NCBI GenBank assembly: GCA_000469685.2
Contig: LS997566.1
Span: 17,613,545 to 17,677,544 of the forward strand
Direction: 5' to 3'
Origin: Haemonchus contortus
Lineage: Eukaryota > Nematoda > Chromadorea > Rhabditida > Trichostrongylidae
Length of the DNA stretch: 64,000 bases
Shown: positions 47,510 to 60,479 of the stretch, piece by piece
Layout of the letters: each line of letters begins with the position of its first letter
Numbering within the stretch: the stretch's first letter is position 1
The notes under the pieces: generated by a model
What the model saw: only the letters and a program-made list of their open reading frames with translations
Database searches by the model: none
What the model was told of the DNA's origin: nothing
Program-made: the position numbers and the translations under genes

Positions 47510-48425
47510 AATTCCCAACCACTGATGCTGCTGCTCGAAGGAGAGAAGATCCTCAACCAAGACCAGCTGTACCAGATGATGACTGCTACATAGTGCGGCG
47601 GGCAAGAGGAGATCCACGTCAATCAGCTCCTGCGATTGCCATGTCATTTAACAGGACTTTAAGGCAAGCTATCTTGCCCACTACAGTGGTGCGACGACTG
47701 CGCGGTGGCGGTCTATTCGCTCGACAACCGCTACGTTGTGTTCCTTTGACCTTCGTGCATCGGCGAGACCGTATAGGGTGGTGCCAGGAGCATAGCGAAT
47801 GGACCGATAAGATGGAGTCGTGTGCTCTTTACGGATATGAGCAGGTTCAGTCTGAGTAGTGATTCTGAGCCCACCCTTATATGGCGAGAGGTAGAAACAT
47901 GCAACTCTCCCAGAAACTGTCGAACGTGATCTTTCTGGTGGTCGAGATGTATTGGTGTGGGGAGGCACCATGCTGCATAGCCGTACTGACCTCCAGATTC
48001 TTGACCGTGGAACCCTCACCAGTCAGTGTTACTGTGACGAAGTACTCCTTCCTCATGTGCGTCTTTTCAATGCTGCAGTGGGCACTGGATTCATTTTTAT
48101 GGGTGACAGTGCGCGATCGTATCGGACAGCACATGTGGAGGAGCTTTTGGCTTAAGGGAATATTCGGTGAATGGAGTAGCCTGCACGTTCATCCGAACTA
48201 AATTCCATGGTGCACGTGATGTCCATGGTGCACGTAGTGTCACGTGGTGACTGAGTGGACGCGTTGCTGCACCTCCAAAAGTACCAGTGGCCATCCAACA
48301 ATTGTCATTTGTGCTGATTGAGGAGTGGAATGCCTTACCACAGGAATTTCTCAAAAACTTCATGGAAAGTATGGGATCGCACTGCAGAGCATTAATTGCT
48401 GTCCGTGGTGATCACACACGCTATT
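47510..48425 (+). pseudogene. Tc1-family transposase remnant
   Basis: On the plus strand, TTDAAARRREDPQPRP then ADDCYIVRRARGDPRQSAPA-like text, TTVVRRLRGGGLFARQPLR and RRDRIGWCQEHSEWTD (frame 47,449-47,859) match the paired-like DNA-binding and linker part of Tc1 transposases. They are followed in another frame by MVWGGTMLHSRTDLQI and FIFMGDSARSYRTAHVEELL (47,952-48,155), and a C-terminal CRALIAVRGDHTRY near 48,390. The D of the catalytic 'DN' is altered (GDSARSY). It is frameshifted and 5'-truncated, and lies in an intron of the DCST-like gene on the opposite strand. Confidence 0.85.
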
Positions 48426-48429
48426 GAGA

Positions 48430-50430
48430 ACCGTGTCGCTTTATTTGAAGTACTAGGATAAATCGTGGGATACTATGTGTAATCGGCACCTTTGGATAAA
48501 AATGTCTTATCTCCTGGTCCTATTTCGATTTTCTGTCAGTTGCTTCCTGTGCTACACCGCAATGGTCCTCTATCGCTATGGTATAAATTTCATCGAGCTC
48601 TGTCGTCTGCCAGAGGTACAGTAACCGGAAGTTGCTTTGGTCCCTAAGTTTTGCACACCAGTTAGGAAGTTGAAACAACTTGTCATGACCCATAGCGACA
48701 GTGAAGGGTAGCTCTGAACAGTTCTAGCTTGATATAGTCAACTTTTTGCAAGATTGGAGCAAGGTGAAACTCGTTCAAGACAGCTTGCATGCCATTCCTG
48801 TCGCGGTGATCTCGTACAGCTTCCACTTCCACTACTTTAGCAATCGTTCGATATAGTCCCGCATGCAATTCCCGCTCAGAGCTCAACACTTGAATCAATT
48901 AGGCAATGGAAAGTGTTATGTGAATCGGAAAGCGGAAACTGTAATATCTTCATAAGGATCACCATAATACGATTTCATCGCCAGCGGAGGAGAGTGCATT
49001 CGCTGCTCACTATCATATGCAGGTAGATGATATTTATCTTGTGGAATTTTTTGTCGTTGAGCCCATTCTCAAGGCATGATTGCTACGACCTTGCAGTAGA
49101 GTTCATGCAGATTCTGCACGGATAGATTTAGAATATTTGATTCCTTAACGTATCTCTACCGATTAAGCCAAAGGAGTAAGCAGTTGCAAACCTTGTGTAC
49201 TGTCAGAATATCAGCACCTTCGTCTGTTTTACGATAATGGATGTCCAAGTTTCTCATATCTACGATTTCCTTTTTCGCAGTTTCTAATCCTTCGCCCACC
49301 TAAAATGAAAATTATTACAGCCGGAACTGGATTTTCACTAGGTGCAGTATACGACGAGCACTAACTCAATCGTATGCAGCTGTTTACTTGCATTGCAATC
49401 CTGCATTCTGTAATCGATTCGCCGCACGCGGCTATCGCGGAACATTCTTTCGCCATTATTACAGCTTCTTCGGAGAGTTCAATCAAGATGTGTTCCTTAT
49501 TTGTGGCGTGATTCTACAGTTAGTTCCGTTGTTCCTGTATTTCTTACGTGCTGCTGCGTTAAGCTATATTCCTTCGCATGCGGCGTTCCTCGCCGCAATG
49601 CGACAATTTCGTTCTTACTGCACCACACCCGCATTTATAGGTTTGCGGAGCAGTATTGTAGCTTGGCAGGTATGTATCTAGCCTAACCCACAATTACTCA
49701 CAGATAAACCATGCAATGGGCCCATGGAATCTTTCTAAGCGAGCGAGTATTTCTATCCTTTTGTCGCACCAAGAAGCACGTCAGATCAACGGTGTTGAAG
49801 TGGTCTGTCAAGTTTACAACCGGCAATGCACCACATTTCTCCGCATAACTACTTCATTTCCTTGTTCTTTACCTTTTTGACTTGATTTTTTGTTAACTGC
49901 TGTTACCCGCCGCAGCCCATGATACAAAAGTCTCACAAGTTCGGCGCGATATGGACGGAACTTCGGTCTCGGACGGGAGTAGAACCCATATGTTGGTACC
50001 AGTACGGGACTGGGTCCCGTCCGAGGCCCAAGTTTTGTCCATAACTCGCCAATCTTGTGGGACTCTCTACATTCTACTTCAAACATAAGCTCAACACCAC
50101 TGATTGGGCTTCTACAGGTTGCGCCATAGATATGGTAACACTTTTCGGACGTCCGTAATTTCCTTGTTTGGAGGGTTCTTCCAGAGGTGCGATTCTCCTT
50201 ATGTTTATGATATACCTTAGCCCACATACCTACTTTGGTACTCGCAATTCGCCAGATTTCGAGAAACAGTGGAGCCTCGCAGACATCTACCAAATGTTTC
50301 GTCTTTGCGCGCGTTTGGGTTCCCGGATTCGTTCCTCGTTTCAACATTCCCCACAAGGCAGTCTCTAGAATCTCGTTGCGTAAGCAGGTCAAGAACAAAT
50401 CTCAATACGGTCGTCTTGTCTCACATACGA
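48430..50430. other. Intronic stretch with a small foldback element
   Basis: An inverted repeat at about 49,938-49,977 and 50,022-50,057 (arms near cgagttatggacaaaactt and its complement) belongs to a family also seen at 59,800-59,870. Minus frames of 194 codons (50,398-49,814) and 71 codons (48,898-48,683) have no recognised domain. The first covers the foldback, so it is unlikely to be a gene. Confidence 0.4.
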
Positions 50431-50439
50431 CCCCTTTTC

Positions 50440-51200
50440 CGAATCCATTTGCTCGGGAAGGACCACGCTGCAGAAACACAAAAAAATGACTGCTGATTTG
50501 TTTGTATGTTCTAATCCGATGGGAAGAGTCTACCCAGAGTAAAAACAATTGCATCCGAATAAGATTTGAAAGCCTTGTTAGCTTTTTGACGAAAAGATGT
50601 TGAAAAGAAAAAAGCAAATGCCGTGCGCCACTCGCGCGCGGCACGCGCTTCGATACACTTTTTTCTGACTAAAGGGTGTTCAGCGGTGAAGAAATGTTAA
50701 GATCTCAGAGTATACGTATATTTCACATTACGAGTGCCGAAGCCGCTGAGAAAGGTAAGATTGAATCCCAAAGCCATTTTTCCTCTTTCATGGTAGTTTG
50801 GGCTAGAATCTCTACCATCAGAGCGATATCGCAAATTTTGGTCGAGGAAGGTGGTACAAAAATTATTCCAAACCTCTTTAGAAGAGGTTTTCTGAAAGGA
50901 TGCAGCTGAGGGTCAAAGATTTTTTTAAGGATCCGATTTGAAAACTACGGCGCACTTGCTCGTGAGTGGGAAAAGATCGGGACTGGTGCTAAAGACCGGG
51001 GGGCTAGAGCCTGCGCTTCAAAACGCATCACTGTTGCTGCTCCTAAGAAATCTTTGGAGAAATTCCAGGCTAGAGTTTCTCAAAAAACTCCGAGTGCCAC
51101 GGTCGATGAGTAGCCGAAGCATCTTCGAGCTATAATTAGTACAGGAGTCAGCTACATAAGATGACCGTGTGTTCGTTTTGTAGATGCGATGTATAGTAAA
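50440..51200 (+). pseudogene. Tc1/mariner-like transposase remnant (second family)
   Basis: The plus-strand text FSGEEMLRSQSIRIFHITSA, then KGKIESQSHFSSFMVVWARI (frame 50,676-50,909), matches the catalytic core region (FSDEK ... VMVWAGI). C-terminal text near 50,960-51,110 (REWEKIGTGAKDRGARACA) resembles the EWAKIP...ACDSF region. Several stops and frameshifts are present. It is oriented opposite to the host gene. Terminal repeats were not found. Confidence 0.6.
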
Positions 51201-51544
51201 TAGTTCACATAAATTCACTATTTATCAATATGAACTGCTGTTTCTGTGGCAAAATTATTTTGTTATCATATTTATAGCGCACCCTGTACTCCGCCTCTTC
51301 TGCGCGCAGACCTGCAGGTAAATGACAGAGCTCTCGTTTGTAAAGGGGTGCCCGAAAAAAGAGACACTATGCATGGGGCCTAATCCGGGGGGGAATACGT
51401 CGCACCGATTGAAACAGCAGAAGATTGTGATTGAGTAAATTGTACTAAGAATGTTGCTTGATGAAAGGAAGCAGGAACTCGTGTGGTTCCTATATCGGCA
51501 TCAAAATATGAAGCCGTCTGCCATTGCGGACGCGCTCAAGACGG

Positions 51545-51823
51545 CTTATGGGAAGGGTATGGGTACATTCATCCAGAAATGGATGGACGCGGCAAATCGC
51601 GCAGCGGAATTCGAGGCGATTCAAACGGCTTGAGCGCCTATTATTGGGGTCCAAATTTGAAGTAGAGCTAATCAGTACGATCATCTGACCATACTAATGT
51701 ACTCCACTTCAAGTTTGCGCCCCAATGATATGTGCCAAAGCCGTCCCGAACGCCACGAATTTCGCTGCGCCATTTGCCGCGCCCATCCAGTTTTGGGTGA
51801 ATGTTCCGTCCCCCCTTATGGGA
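51545..51823. repeat. Foldback repeat with about 130-bp arms
   Basis: The left arm (about 51,545-51,680) and right arm (about 51,693-51,823) are imperfect reverse complements sharing, for example, 'ggatggacgcggcaaat' against its counterpart, with a spacer of 10-20 bp. Both arms keep partly parallel open frames (MGTFIQKWMDAANRAAEF against GTFTQNWMGAANGAAKF on the minus strand). This suggests an inverted duplication of a formerly coding fragment. Confidence 0.75.
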
Positions 51824-51829
51824 TATCGG

Positions 51830-54205
51830 TCGGCAACAAGCAGATACGCAACTTTCTCAATCGAGTCGCTCACGGACAGATTCTTGGGCATCGTCGCTTA
51901 GGATCTGGAGGACCGCTGACTTCCTGTAGCCCCGACAGCTCCGCAATGGTCTGCGACGTCGTAGGAGACGAGCCGATCTCAGATGACATCAAATTTGCGT
52001 GGCAAAAACTTTCGATTTCGTCCGTGCGGAAGGCCACTGAAGAATCGAATCACGAGTACAATGTGTTCTTGATTTTGCGGGTGGTAATATTCAGTCAGGG
52101 TTTAATAAAGTTTGATTACATTGGTGGTACAAGCCCAGCAGTGAAAGTGTTTCTTTTTTTGGGCACTCCTGTAATTGCGCTTCACGAAAGCAGGCTGATA
52201 TAGTCTTCCTCTCAAGCTTTACCCCTATAAAGCTTACAGCAACATGACACTACTGCGGTTTTGAGAAAAAGTTTGTCACTGAAGACTGTTACTTTTGAAA
52301 TTGTGGGTTTTTGTTCTTTATTAATCTCCCCTGTTCGTATGCGACCTTCTTTTCGCACGTATTTATTGTCGCTCGCTCTATAGAAATTCTCCTTTCAATT
52401 TCTTTTTTTAATATCTCTGTATAGATGTGCATTATGCTGTTTCCAAACTGAGATTTCTCATAAGAGGTTCTGAGATTTCAGGTCATATCTTATGCTATTC
52501 GTAAGGTGTTTACCCTCCCTACAAAGTACGAATCGCCTTGAAATGCTTTATAGTTAGAGGGTCAAGTCCACGAATACTTATCCGCATGGGATGGATGGAT
52601 AGTACGTGGAGCGAGGTGATGATGCTGTTGTAAAAGTCAATGCTCATTTTGTGATGACATACCTCTCTCTTAAAAGGCAGAATAGTGAGACGGTTCAATA
52701 ATAATCTCACAAGCAACAAAGTAGGGAACCTGTCTGAGACAGTTCGTACGCCCGGACTGGAGGAAAATAGCACCGATGTTAGAAGCGTGCACAGCACTCG
52801 GCTACAATCTGTTTTTTACCCTCCGTACTGAGTTGTAAGACTATACGTATGAAATCGTACTTGTCAGTGAAACCCTATTGCTGGCTATTGCGCATATTTC
52901 AGAAAACATTAGTATAGGTAATGCCGCGGGAGCTCGCCTTATCTCTTCAAATCACTAATTCTATCACGATTTCTGGAAGTATCAAAATCAGCCTCGTAAG
53001 ATAGGGCGTTATACAGGTAAGCTGGTACAGCTGGCATAGCTAATTTATGATGAAGCGCTCTGTTACAGAGCAGAGCATCTGCATCTCTATAACAGAAGGT
53101 CCGACTTTAAGGTTAAAGAAGGTTAATTTAGGCAATGTAAGACGCACTTGTTGCATCGTCTCCGCTTGTAGAAAGAAAGACTCTTCGGCTGTCGTTGTTG
53201 CGGCCGAAAAGAAATTCCTGGACAGTAGGAAGTAGCCACTCATTATCACTGAAATGGGGAATCATATTGATAATGTCATTATTGAGATAATGCCCCTTAT
53301 AAAAAAGGAGCACCAACTGCTCGGATTTTTCTTCACTTCACTTCTCTATCTTTCGGAAGGGCTCTCTATATCGAGCTATTGTCTTACTCTCGTGGGGAGG
53401 AGAGACTGGATAGCCCTTCAAGTAGAGGCTAAAGCCCACATACTTCAGCGAATACATAAGCAAGCAATTTTCAACATGACCCAGTTTACTTGCTTCCACG
53501 AACGTTGTTAGGCTGCTTCAATTCGGCCATACCATGAATTGAGAAGTTGGGCAACCGAAGAAAAGTGGTGATCACAGTACAGGGACCAAATGACATATTT
53601 TACGCCTTTCACTCCCTTCAGAACAATGGTGTACACTCTGTCGAACCCGCTGCTTTCATCTAAATTCGGTTTATGAGCTCCAATGAAGGCCTCTATCAAT
53701 ATCATCTATCAGTCAGTAGCAGGCTGGGAAACGGTAGTAAACTTCTTCAAAAAGCAGGAGATGGGAAGCAGCCTCTATACTTCATTGGTCGTATGTGAAG
53801 CTGCAGGCTAAGTGACAGACGGACGGCAAACCTTGTTTAGCGGCAGATGGGAAGTTGCAAACATTGCCCTCAATTCCAGCGCCAGCTGATTCGCATACCT
53901 CAAAGAACGTCATATACAGTAGAAGAAGTTGTAAGCCACAAGCACTGCATTACTTCTGATCAAAATATTTCATACCGAGCTGCTCTTTTTGATGAGCTCA
54001 CAACCGGGAAGACTGATGGCATTGTCGGTGGACACGCACGAGATGAACATCTTTTCAAAGAAGTTCTTGCACTGGAATACCAATCAATCAAAATGTGCTA
54101 TAGCTAATGTACAGCCCAGAAATTAGAAGGTACCGTTCACATGTTCGCGACCTATTCTCAACATCATTTCATTCTGAATTCCTCAACAATTTGACATTTT
54201 TTCCG
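51830..54205. other. Intronic stretch, nothing recognised
   Basis: Short frames on both strands overlap one another and show no motif. Exons of the DCST-like gene between the ectodomain (56,307) and 46,410 could be here or further left, but none joins by phase. Confidence 0.35.
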
Positions 54206-54211
54206 AACTAT

Positions 54212-54440
54212 TAGGTTGATGCATAATTATTGCAAATTTTTCCGCGGCTCTTTTCTCTCGACAGAATTCGAATATTGAGTTCGGGTTTTTTCGAGAAATA
54301 ATATACTTGATTTCCTCTACAAGAATATACTCAGAAAATCATCCGCATATTCGCAAAATTAGGCTTTACTACTTCGAGGAAGATTGGAAGGTGGCACAGT
54401 CATTCCGCGATCTCAGTAACTTTTCGGCGATCGTTCATTA
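54212..54440 (+). mobile_element. Mariner 5'-end fragment in inverse orientation
   Basis: This is the reverse complement of about 54,885-55,112: the terminal repeat ttaggttgatgcataattat at the start, then transposase N-terminal sequence (RKIRLYYFEEDWKVAQSF-like). It is truncated at about 54,440 and preceded by TA. Confidence 0.75.
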
Positions 54441-54533
54441 AGTGATCTAGTGAAGGTACACATGATTTCCTGGCGGTTAAACACGATTATTCTGATATTT
54501 TCTATTTTCCCTGCATTTTACCTGGCTCTATAC

Positions 54534-55112
54534 ATTAGGTTTATGCATAATTATTGCGGATTTTTTCCACCAAATTTTACCTGAAGAAACTATAGAAATG
54601 CCAAGCAAAGACATATTCAAATAATTACTCCGGAACTTATTCACCATCTACGTCAAGCACTGCTTCCCATTGATTAGTTAGTCGGATCCCAAAAGCGAAG
54701 AAGTTTTGATCCTTACGGGCGATCCACGCCTTCACATCGGTCATCAGGTCATTCAAATCGACGTAACTTCTATTCTCCAGCCATTTTTTCGATGAACTCT
54801 TGACGAGATAATCCATAAAAGTTTCTGCTGGCGAATATGGCAGATTTAGGAGCAGATCCCACTTCTTGGTTGGCTCTGGCTGATTGTTCGATCGCCGAAA
54901 AGTTACTGAGATCGCGGAATGACTGTCCCACCTTCCAATCTTTCTCGAAGTAGTAAAGCCCAATTTTGCGAATATGCGGATGAAGTTTCGAGTATATTCT
55001 TGTAGAGGAAATCAAGTAGATCATTTCCAGGAAAAACCCGATCTCAATTTTCAAATTCTATCGAGAGATAAAAGCCGCGAAAAAATCCGCAATAATTATG
55101 CATCAACCTAAT
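54534..55112 (-). mobile_element. Internally deleted mariner
   Basis: The terminal repeats are ttaggtttatgcataatt at 54,534 and its near-complement ending at 55,112, followed by TA. The minus-strand transposase has an N-terminal part (RKIGLYYFEKDWKVGQSFRD, 55,054-54,880) joined to the C-terminal part (LPYSPAETFMDYL, then DVKAWIARKDQNFFAFGI, ending at 54,637). The catalytic middle is missing. It is non-autonomous, paired with the inverse fragment at 54,212-54,440, and intronic in the DCST-like gene. Confidence 0.8.
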
Positions 55113-56306
55113 AGATTTCTCTTAGTGTTTGAAGGACGTTCCTAGCAGCTTACAGAAATGTTTTTAACATATAAACATCGAAAAGCTTACAGAGTCTTAA
55201 GGAGAGGTCGCGAATAAAGGCACAGGTCATAGTATTAACTAATTTTGTTTATAATTCAGAGAAAATCTATTCTCGAAGACTGACAACATTCCTGTCTGTC
55301 GACCCACTTCTATGTGGGCTTGTAATTCGGTTTGAATAATTCAAAGTAAATAGTCTGATACGTAGGAAAGGGCTAATGAACCGTGTATTAGGTGATGTGA
55401 AAATAAGGAAAATAATTTAGAAAATTGGTCATGGCTTCGGCCTCTGGATGGAAAACTCTGCTAAAAAGTGGGATGTTTAAAAGCAATCACTGCAAAGTGA
55501 ATGGTGCATTTCTTGGCTGCTCCCTTACCCTGGACTGTAGAGATTGAGTTATTTCCGAGTTAGTTTGGCTTAATTTCGTCAAACCATATTTCGTCGCAAT
55601 CCTTCAATTCAACTCGAACTAAAACCGTTATTGACGAGAATACAGCAACCTCTGATACCCAGGGACATCTTTGAAATGATGGGCCACAGGATTTGGAATA
55701 GTATTAAAATCGTGTGGGAATTTTTTCACATTAAAAAGCCTTATTACTAAAGTCCTAATCTACAAAATACCTTGACATTCGACTTACAATTGAATATGGC
55801 TTTTTCATGAAGCGTTTGCACGAATTAGTCAGATTTGACAATGCTCGAAATTGTCGTCGAATTGATTCCACCATCCTCAAACACTAATTATAAGTTCCTC
55901 TTGACCACCACATCACTCAAATCCTAGTGTTCGGCATGGCAACAGGAGCTAAGAATTGCTTTCAGCAGGTAAGAAAGGCCGCGTTCCTAAAAATCCTACT
56001 TGATGTTACAGATGATAAGGGTACATCTGTCTGTCTATTCATTATGGAATTCAATATTCCTTTCGCTCTAAACCTAGAAGTTTGGCATTTGAAAGGGACG
56101 CAGAAGTCATGGTGGGAACACGGACTAAGTGATTAAAGAAAGGGAAACTAAACTTTGAACTGAAGCCTAGAGACACATGAAATGCTAGACCCGCTAATAT
56201 ATGACGAATACGGGTAGGCAGTTCGGCCGCTACATTGTTGATTTAGAAAGGAAGAGGGAGGTTGATATTTGTATTATCCAAACGAGAAGTGTTATATTTC
56301 AAACTA

Positions 56307-58433
56307 GGTGAAAACTTCTTGAGGATTGCAGAGGAAATATCAGCTACTGCATTTGTGGCAGATACTTTATGTTGAATGTCCTTCAATTGTTTGAAATGCA
56401 TCTCATCGACCACAAATTGATAACATAGAGAGCTGTACTGCTTCAGTATGCGGGAGCAAATAGATTCATTGAAGCAAATTTTGGTTCCCTTCTCTAGCCC
56501 TTTTTGACATCTCCTTTTGTAGGAAACTTAGTGATGAGCATAGCTTACCGTCGAATCTTCGAGTGGATTTTTCGTAATAGTAAACGGAACTCGTTGACGG
56601 GTGCAGCCATTTTTATTACCAGAGTTTGTAATTTATTAGCAATCATCTGGAATTTAGGCCGGCAACCTTTGTTTGTAAGGGAGAAAAGCAAGAGTGATGA
56701 AACTTCAACTACCATGTCATAATTCACCTCCGAAAAAGGTATATACCAAACTAATTGTCCTACACTCAATCACAGCCAGAGAGAACACGGTATTACTCTC
56801 ATCTTATGTTATTTCATATGAATGGGAGTTAAAGTTTGGCCTTCAAGAGATCTAGAAGGGGAGGAGGTGGTGAAGAGGAGGAGAAAGGGGGGGGGGGTCA
56901 GGGGTTGAAAGAGTGAGTTTGCACTGATGCCTCGTTGGAAAACGCTGACATAAGTCATATCACTATCGGGGTCTAAAGTACCGAGCTTCTGTCTCACGCA
57001 TTATTCCATTTCTCAGCACGGCATCATTGTCGACTGTAGCAATATAGTTAGTTGAATAACCTCCTTGAAATCTCCTGCTCTGCCTTTAACATCCTCCAGC
57101 GAAGAGGTGACATCCGTTTGAACGCATCCAAGACCTTCGCCCACGCGGTAGATATTCGTTACCGCATTCATTGCCGGTCCCTAAAAGGAAAAGTCGATAG
57201 TGACTCCATTTAGTGTTGATATAGGTGATAATGTACCTCGAACGACATCGATATCATCAGAAGAAGGAGCAAAGTGCGGACTTTAGTGCTAATCATACGG
57301 TGCACCGCAAGCATGAAGTAACTCATCAACTGGAAGGGAATGTGTAGTAGTAGGTTCAAATACTCAGCTTCCAAGAGCCTTATCTACAAATTACGATCCA
57401 ATACGGCATGTTCCATATAGCCGGTACTCACCGGTGGGAAAACGAACATTAAGGCGAGGAAGGTGTGAATAATAATTGACACCACCGTGCCCAACCTGAA
57501 CTCAGAGGGTTTTGAGGAATCTGTGGAAGAAAGCGCTGTTTCTATGGAATAGACGTTGATCTACGCTCTTACACATAAATTTTCTAATTCAAGAAAAGAA
57601 ACGGATGTTTGTATACTCACTTTTCTGGATTGTTAACATATTTGTAAGAGAATACGATGTACATTACCATACCGAAAACTTCCACTATAACGACGTTTCT
57701 TATCAGACGCACCACCGCGTATTCTCTTAATTCAGTAGAATGAACAGTATGACTGAACCAGCAATAAACAACAAGTTCAAAAACAAACAGTGTTCCCTTG
57801 CTGAAGATGCGATCGTAAAAAGTGTAGGCGACAAAGTTCTCCCTCCATGGTGGATAGAGACATGACAACTTCCGCTTGATCGCTTGTTTAGTCGTCAAGA
57901 TCTTCCCAAGGCCGAGTTGTTCCCTGGAATGAGCGGTGTAAAGGATGGTTGCCACGCATATAATTTTGCCAACAAGAAATTCATTCTATTGAAAATGTCT
58001 GTATGTTTGAACGCTATGACTCAAAGCGCTCGTAAAAACAAATAGAGGCTTGGCAGCATGTTTTGGAGCATTGTATAAATGCATCTTACTTAAGGCACAG
58101 TCCACGATAGAGACAGTTTCTGAGACATGCTCCTAAAATGAATCTGAGGCTTTCCAGTATACCATAAGTGGCGCTGTCATATCGGAAAAGGGCCTAATTA
58201 GGGCGTTATAGGAGCTCAATTATTGCATCGCCTGCAGGCCACACCCAAAAACGTACGAGTTTTAACAGTGTTGTAGAAGGCACTCAACCCTTTTGAAGAA
58301 ATGGAGTGAATCAGAAACGAAAAAAATCAGCGAGCAGCGTAACTGACCTTTTTGCATTTTCAGCATCGAACAAGAACTTGTTCAGAGCTGCATGAGCTTC
58401 ACGTTTAGCTTTTAAGAGTTTCCATATTGTCAT
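56307..58433 (-). CDS. DCST/SPE-42-like gene, N-terminal exons
   Basis: The solid run of exons is 57,520-57,432 (membrane segment VVSIIIHTFLALMFVFPP), 57,329-57,237 (RTLLLLLMISMSFE), 57,180-57,061 (GPAMNAVTNIYRVGEGLGCV), 56,646-56,549 (MIANKLQTLVIKMAAPVNEF) and 56,513 to about 56,307 (RCQKGLEKGTKICFNESICS). All have matching phases; the last intron is only 35 nt. The order 'membrane helix - GPA.N...N..R..E...C' then a Cys-rich ectodomain is that of DC-STAMP-domain proteins. Upstream candidates are 57,985-57,621, 58,193-58,090 and a start exon 58,433-58,348 (MTIWKLLKAKREAHAALNKF). Their junction phases do not match as I read them, so the 5' end may contain indels, missed exons or decay. The protein would sit in the plasma membrane. 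A sperm role is inferred from the family. Confidence 0.78.
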
Positions 58434-60479
58434 TCTTCAAACCCTCACGGAATATGGAGCGGCGAAAGGGAGGTCTCAGAGGTGAGCGGTTATCCGTTTC
58501 GAAGTGTATAGTGATTCGACTAACCTCTCTAGAAAAGCTGATTAGCTAAAGTAACCTTACCTTCACGTACTCATGCTATCTACCAATTATTTTTCACATG
58601 CTATCTATTTGCAAACTTCAACTTTTTGTAATGAGGTAACACGAGATGATAAGGATGAGATTTTTGGCGATGATGAGCTCCGTCTGTAGGATACGCTCCC
58701 GCATCCAACTTATACCCAAAATCCTAGTGTCGATTTGAATGCGTATGTGGCCTAGGCAATGATTGCGGAGGGTGATCGTTGTACGAATCAGTGTTTTCAT
58801 TTCCGCAAGCAAGTCATGTTCCACTTGACAGACATCGGTATAAAGGAGCCCACTTAGGCAGAGCTCGATTAATATGGGGTTCGACGCCCGGATCATTCAT
58901 GAAATCAACTCTTTCCAATAAACTGGTACAATATCGCAGAGGATTGTTGTTCATCAGTCACAGGAAAGTCAACCGATTCGTAGAGATATCCAAGGTAACC
59001 AACGGTAATGCGCTCGAAGGAACGAGAAACGCTCCTGTTCCCCGTTGAGCATGTATTATTCTTCGTTCCTCAAGTAATTTCGAGGGTCACCTTCAAAACT
59101 CGAACGGGCAATCAAAATATTTGATACACACGCACACTTTAGAGAACTTTAGAGAACTTCGTAACCGCCTGGATATCGTATGGTGCTGGAACTTTACAGT
59201 ATTACGGTCGCTCACTATCGCTGCTCTGATAATCCTAGCTACGACGGTTCGTGTGTCGAGTTATCAGGTTAAAAGATCCAGGCAAATCGTGCAATAGTTG
59301 CGTTTACCATCTGATCCTCTCGTCTTGTACAGCGCAGCTCTGCAGGTCCCATTACAATCGTAAGTGGTCGTAAAGCCTTCTAGGGCATAGCACGGGGAGA
59401 GCAGTCCTATAGCTATATGATAAGACGAGGATTATTGTGATTTGCACTTACTTAACTTTATCACAGTCAATGTTGCAGGAACCCCACAAATGCCGGTGTC
59501 AGGTAAGGATGTGCAGCACAAACAGGTAGTCCAACTTCTGCATCAATCTACCCTTGTTTCAGAGTGAACGGATTATGAAGAGCGGAACGGAATTCGTCAA
59601 ATCTACGAGGGATCTCTGAAGCCGCATCACTGTGAGACTTAGAAGTAAAACTAAACTCGGTGAAGGGAATTCGTGAAATCCATTAGGCTGATTATCGTGA
59701 TTGATTTATGGAATGTTGTTTTCAAGGAACAAATGTAGTAGTTGTAACTTGATGTTTACTTAGGGGCTGCTTTTTCGCAGCAGTACGCGATGCAAAAGCT
59801 TCAGAAGGTCGGCGAGTTGTGGACAAACTTCGGCCTGGTTTTGTCTATAACTCGTCATGCTCGTGAAAAATATAATAGTGTCGAATAAAGTTGATAAAGC
59901 TGTGTACTGAACATCGTTTCAGGCTAAAATCACGCGATGGCCATACTTATTGAAGAGCCTCCGTGATCCAAAGTAGTAGCTGTCTGCGCGGCGCATCCTG
60001 AAATAGTGAGTGGGTAGGAAACGCACCCATCTATTTTTCCTTTTTCTTTGAAATTCATCAGTTGCAAATAATACGTGCAATTGGTCCGCGTTCCTTCCAA
60101 ATGAAGGGATGTGCCGTCCCATGAACTTTAGTGTCCCTCTGTCATCACCTCGGTGTTGACCTCATGGTGATTACTTGCCAAGAGGAAGCGCTAAAGTGTG
60201 AACTCATCATCTTTGCCTCAAGGGACCTTATCACCTCATGTGTCGCGCTAGGAGTAGCCGATGGAGTCAAAGGCGGAGAAACCGACTAAACCATATATAA
60301 GATCAGGGACTGACCTCAAATGTCTTAGCACTCTGCTCTGATCAGTGTGAGTTTTAGACTTCCCCATCATCATCTTTTTTTGAACAGAAGCACGATGTTA
60401 TATTTTTTACCTTATCGAATATTTTACAGAGATAATCAGAGTTTACGGAGCTAAATTTGTTCTGGATTTAAAAGCGAAT
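58434..60479. other. Intergenic region between two divergent genes
   Basis: It separates the DCST-like gene (minus) from the zinc-finger gene (plus). It contains a short foldback (about 59,800-59,870) related to the one at 49,938-50,057. A splice-acceptor-like ATTTTACAG at about 60,419-60,428, some 50 nt before the zinc-finger ATG, may be a trans-splice site. Short frames (58,618-58,896, 59,919-60,122) have no motif. Confidence 0.45.

Noticed and set aside
49814..50398. 194-codon minus frame as a gene
   Set aside because: It spans a foldback repeat and shows no recognisable domain.
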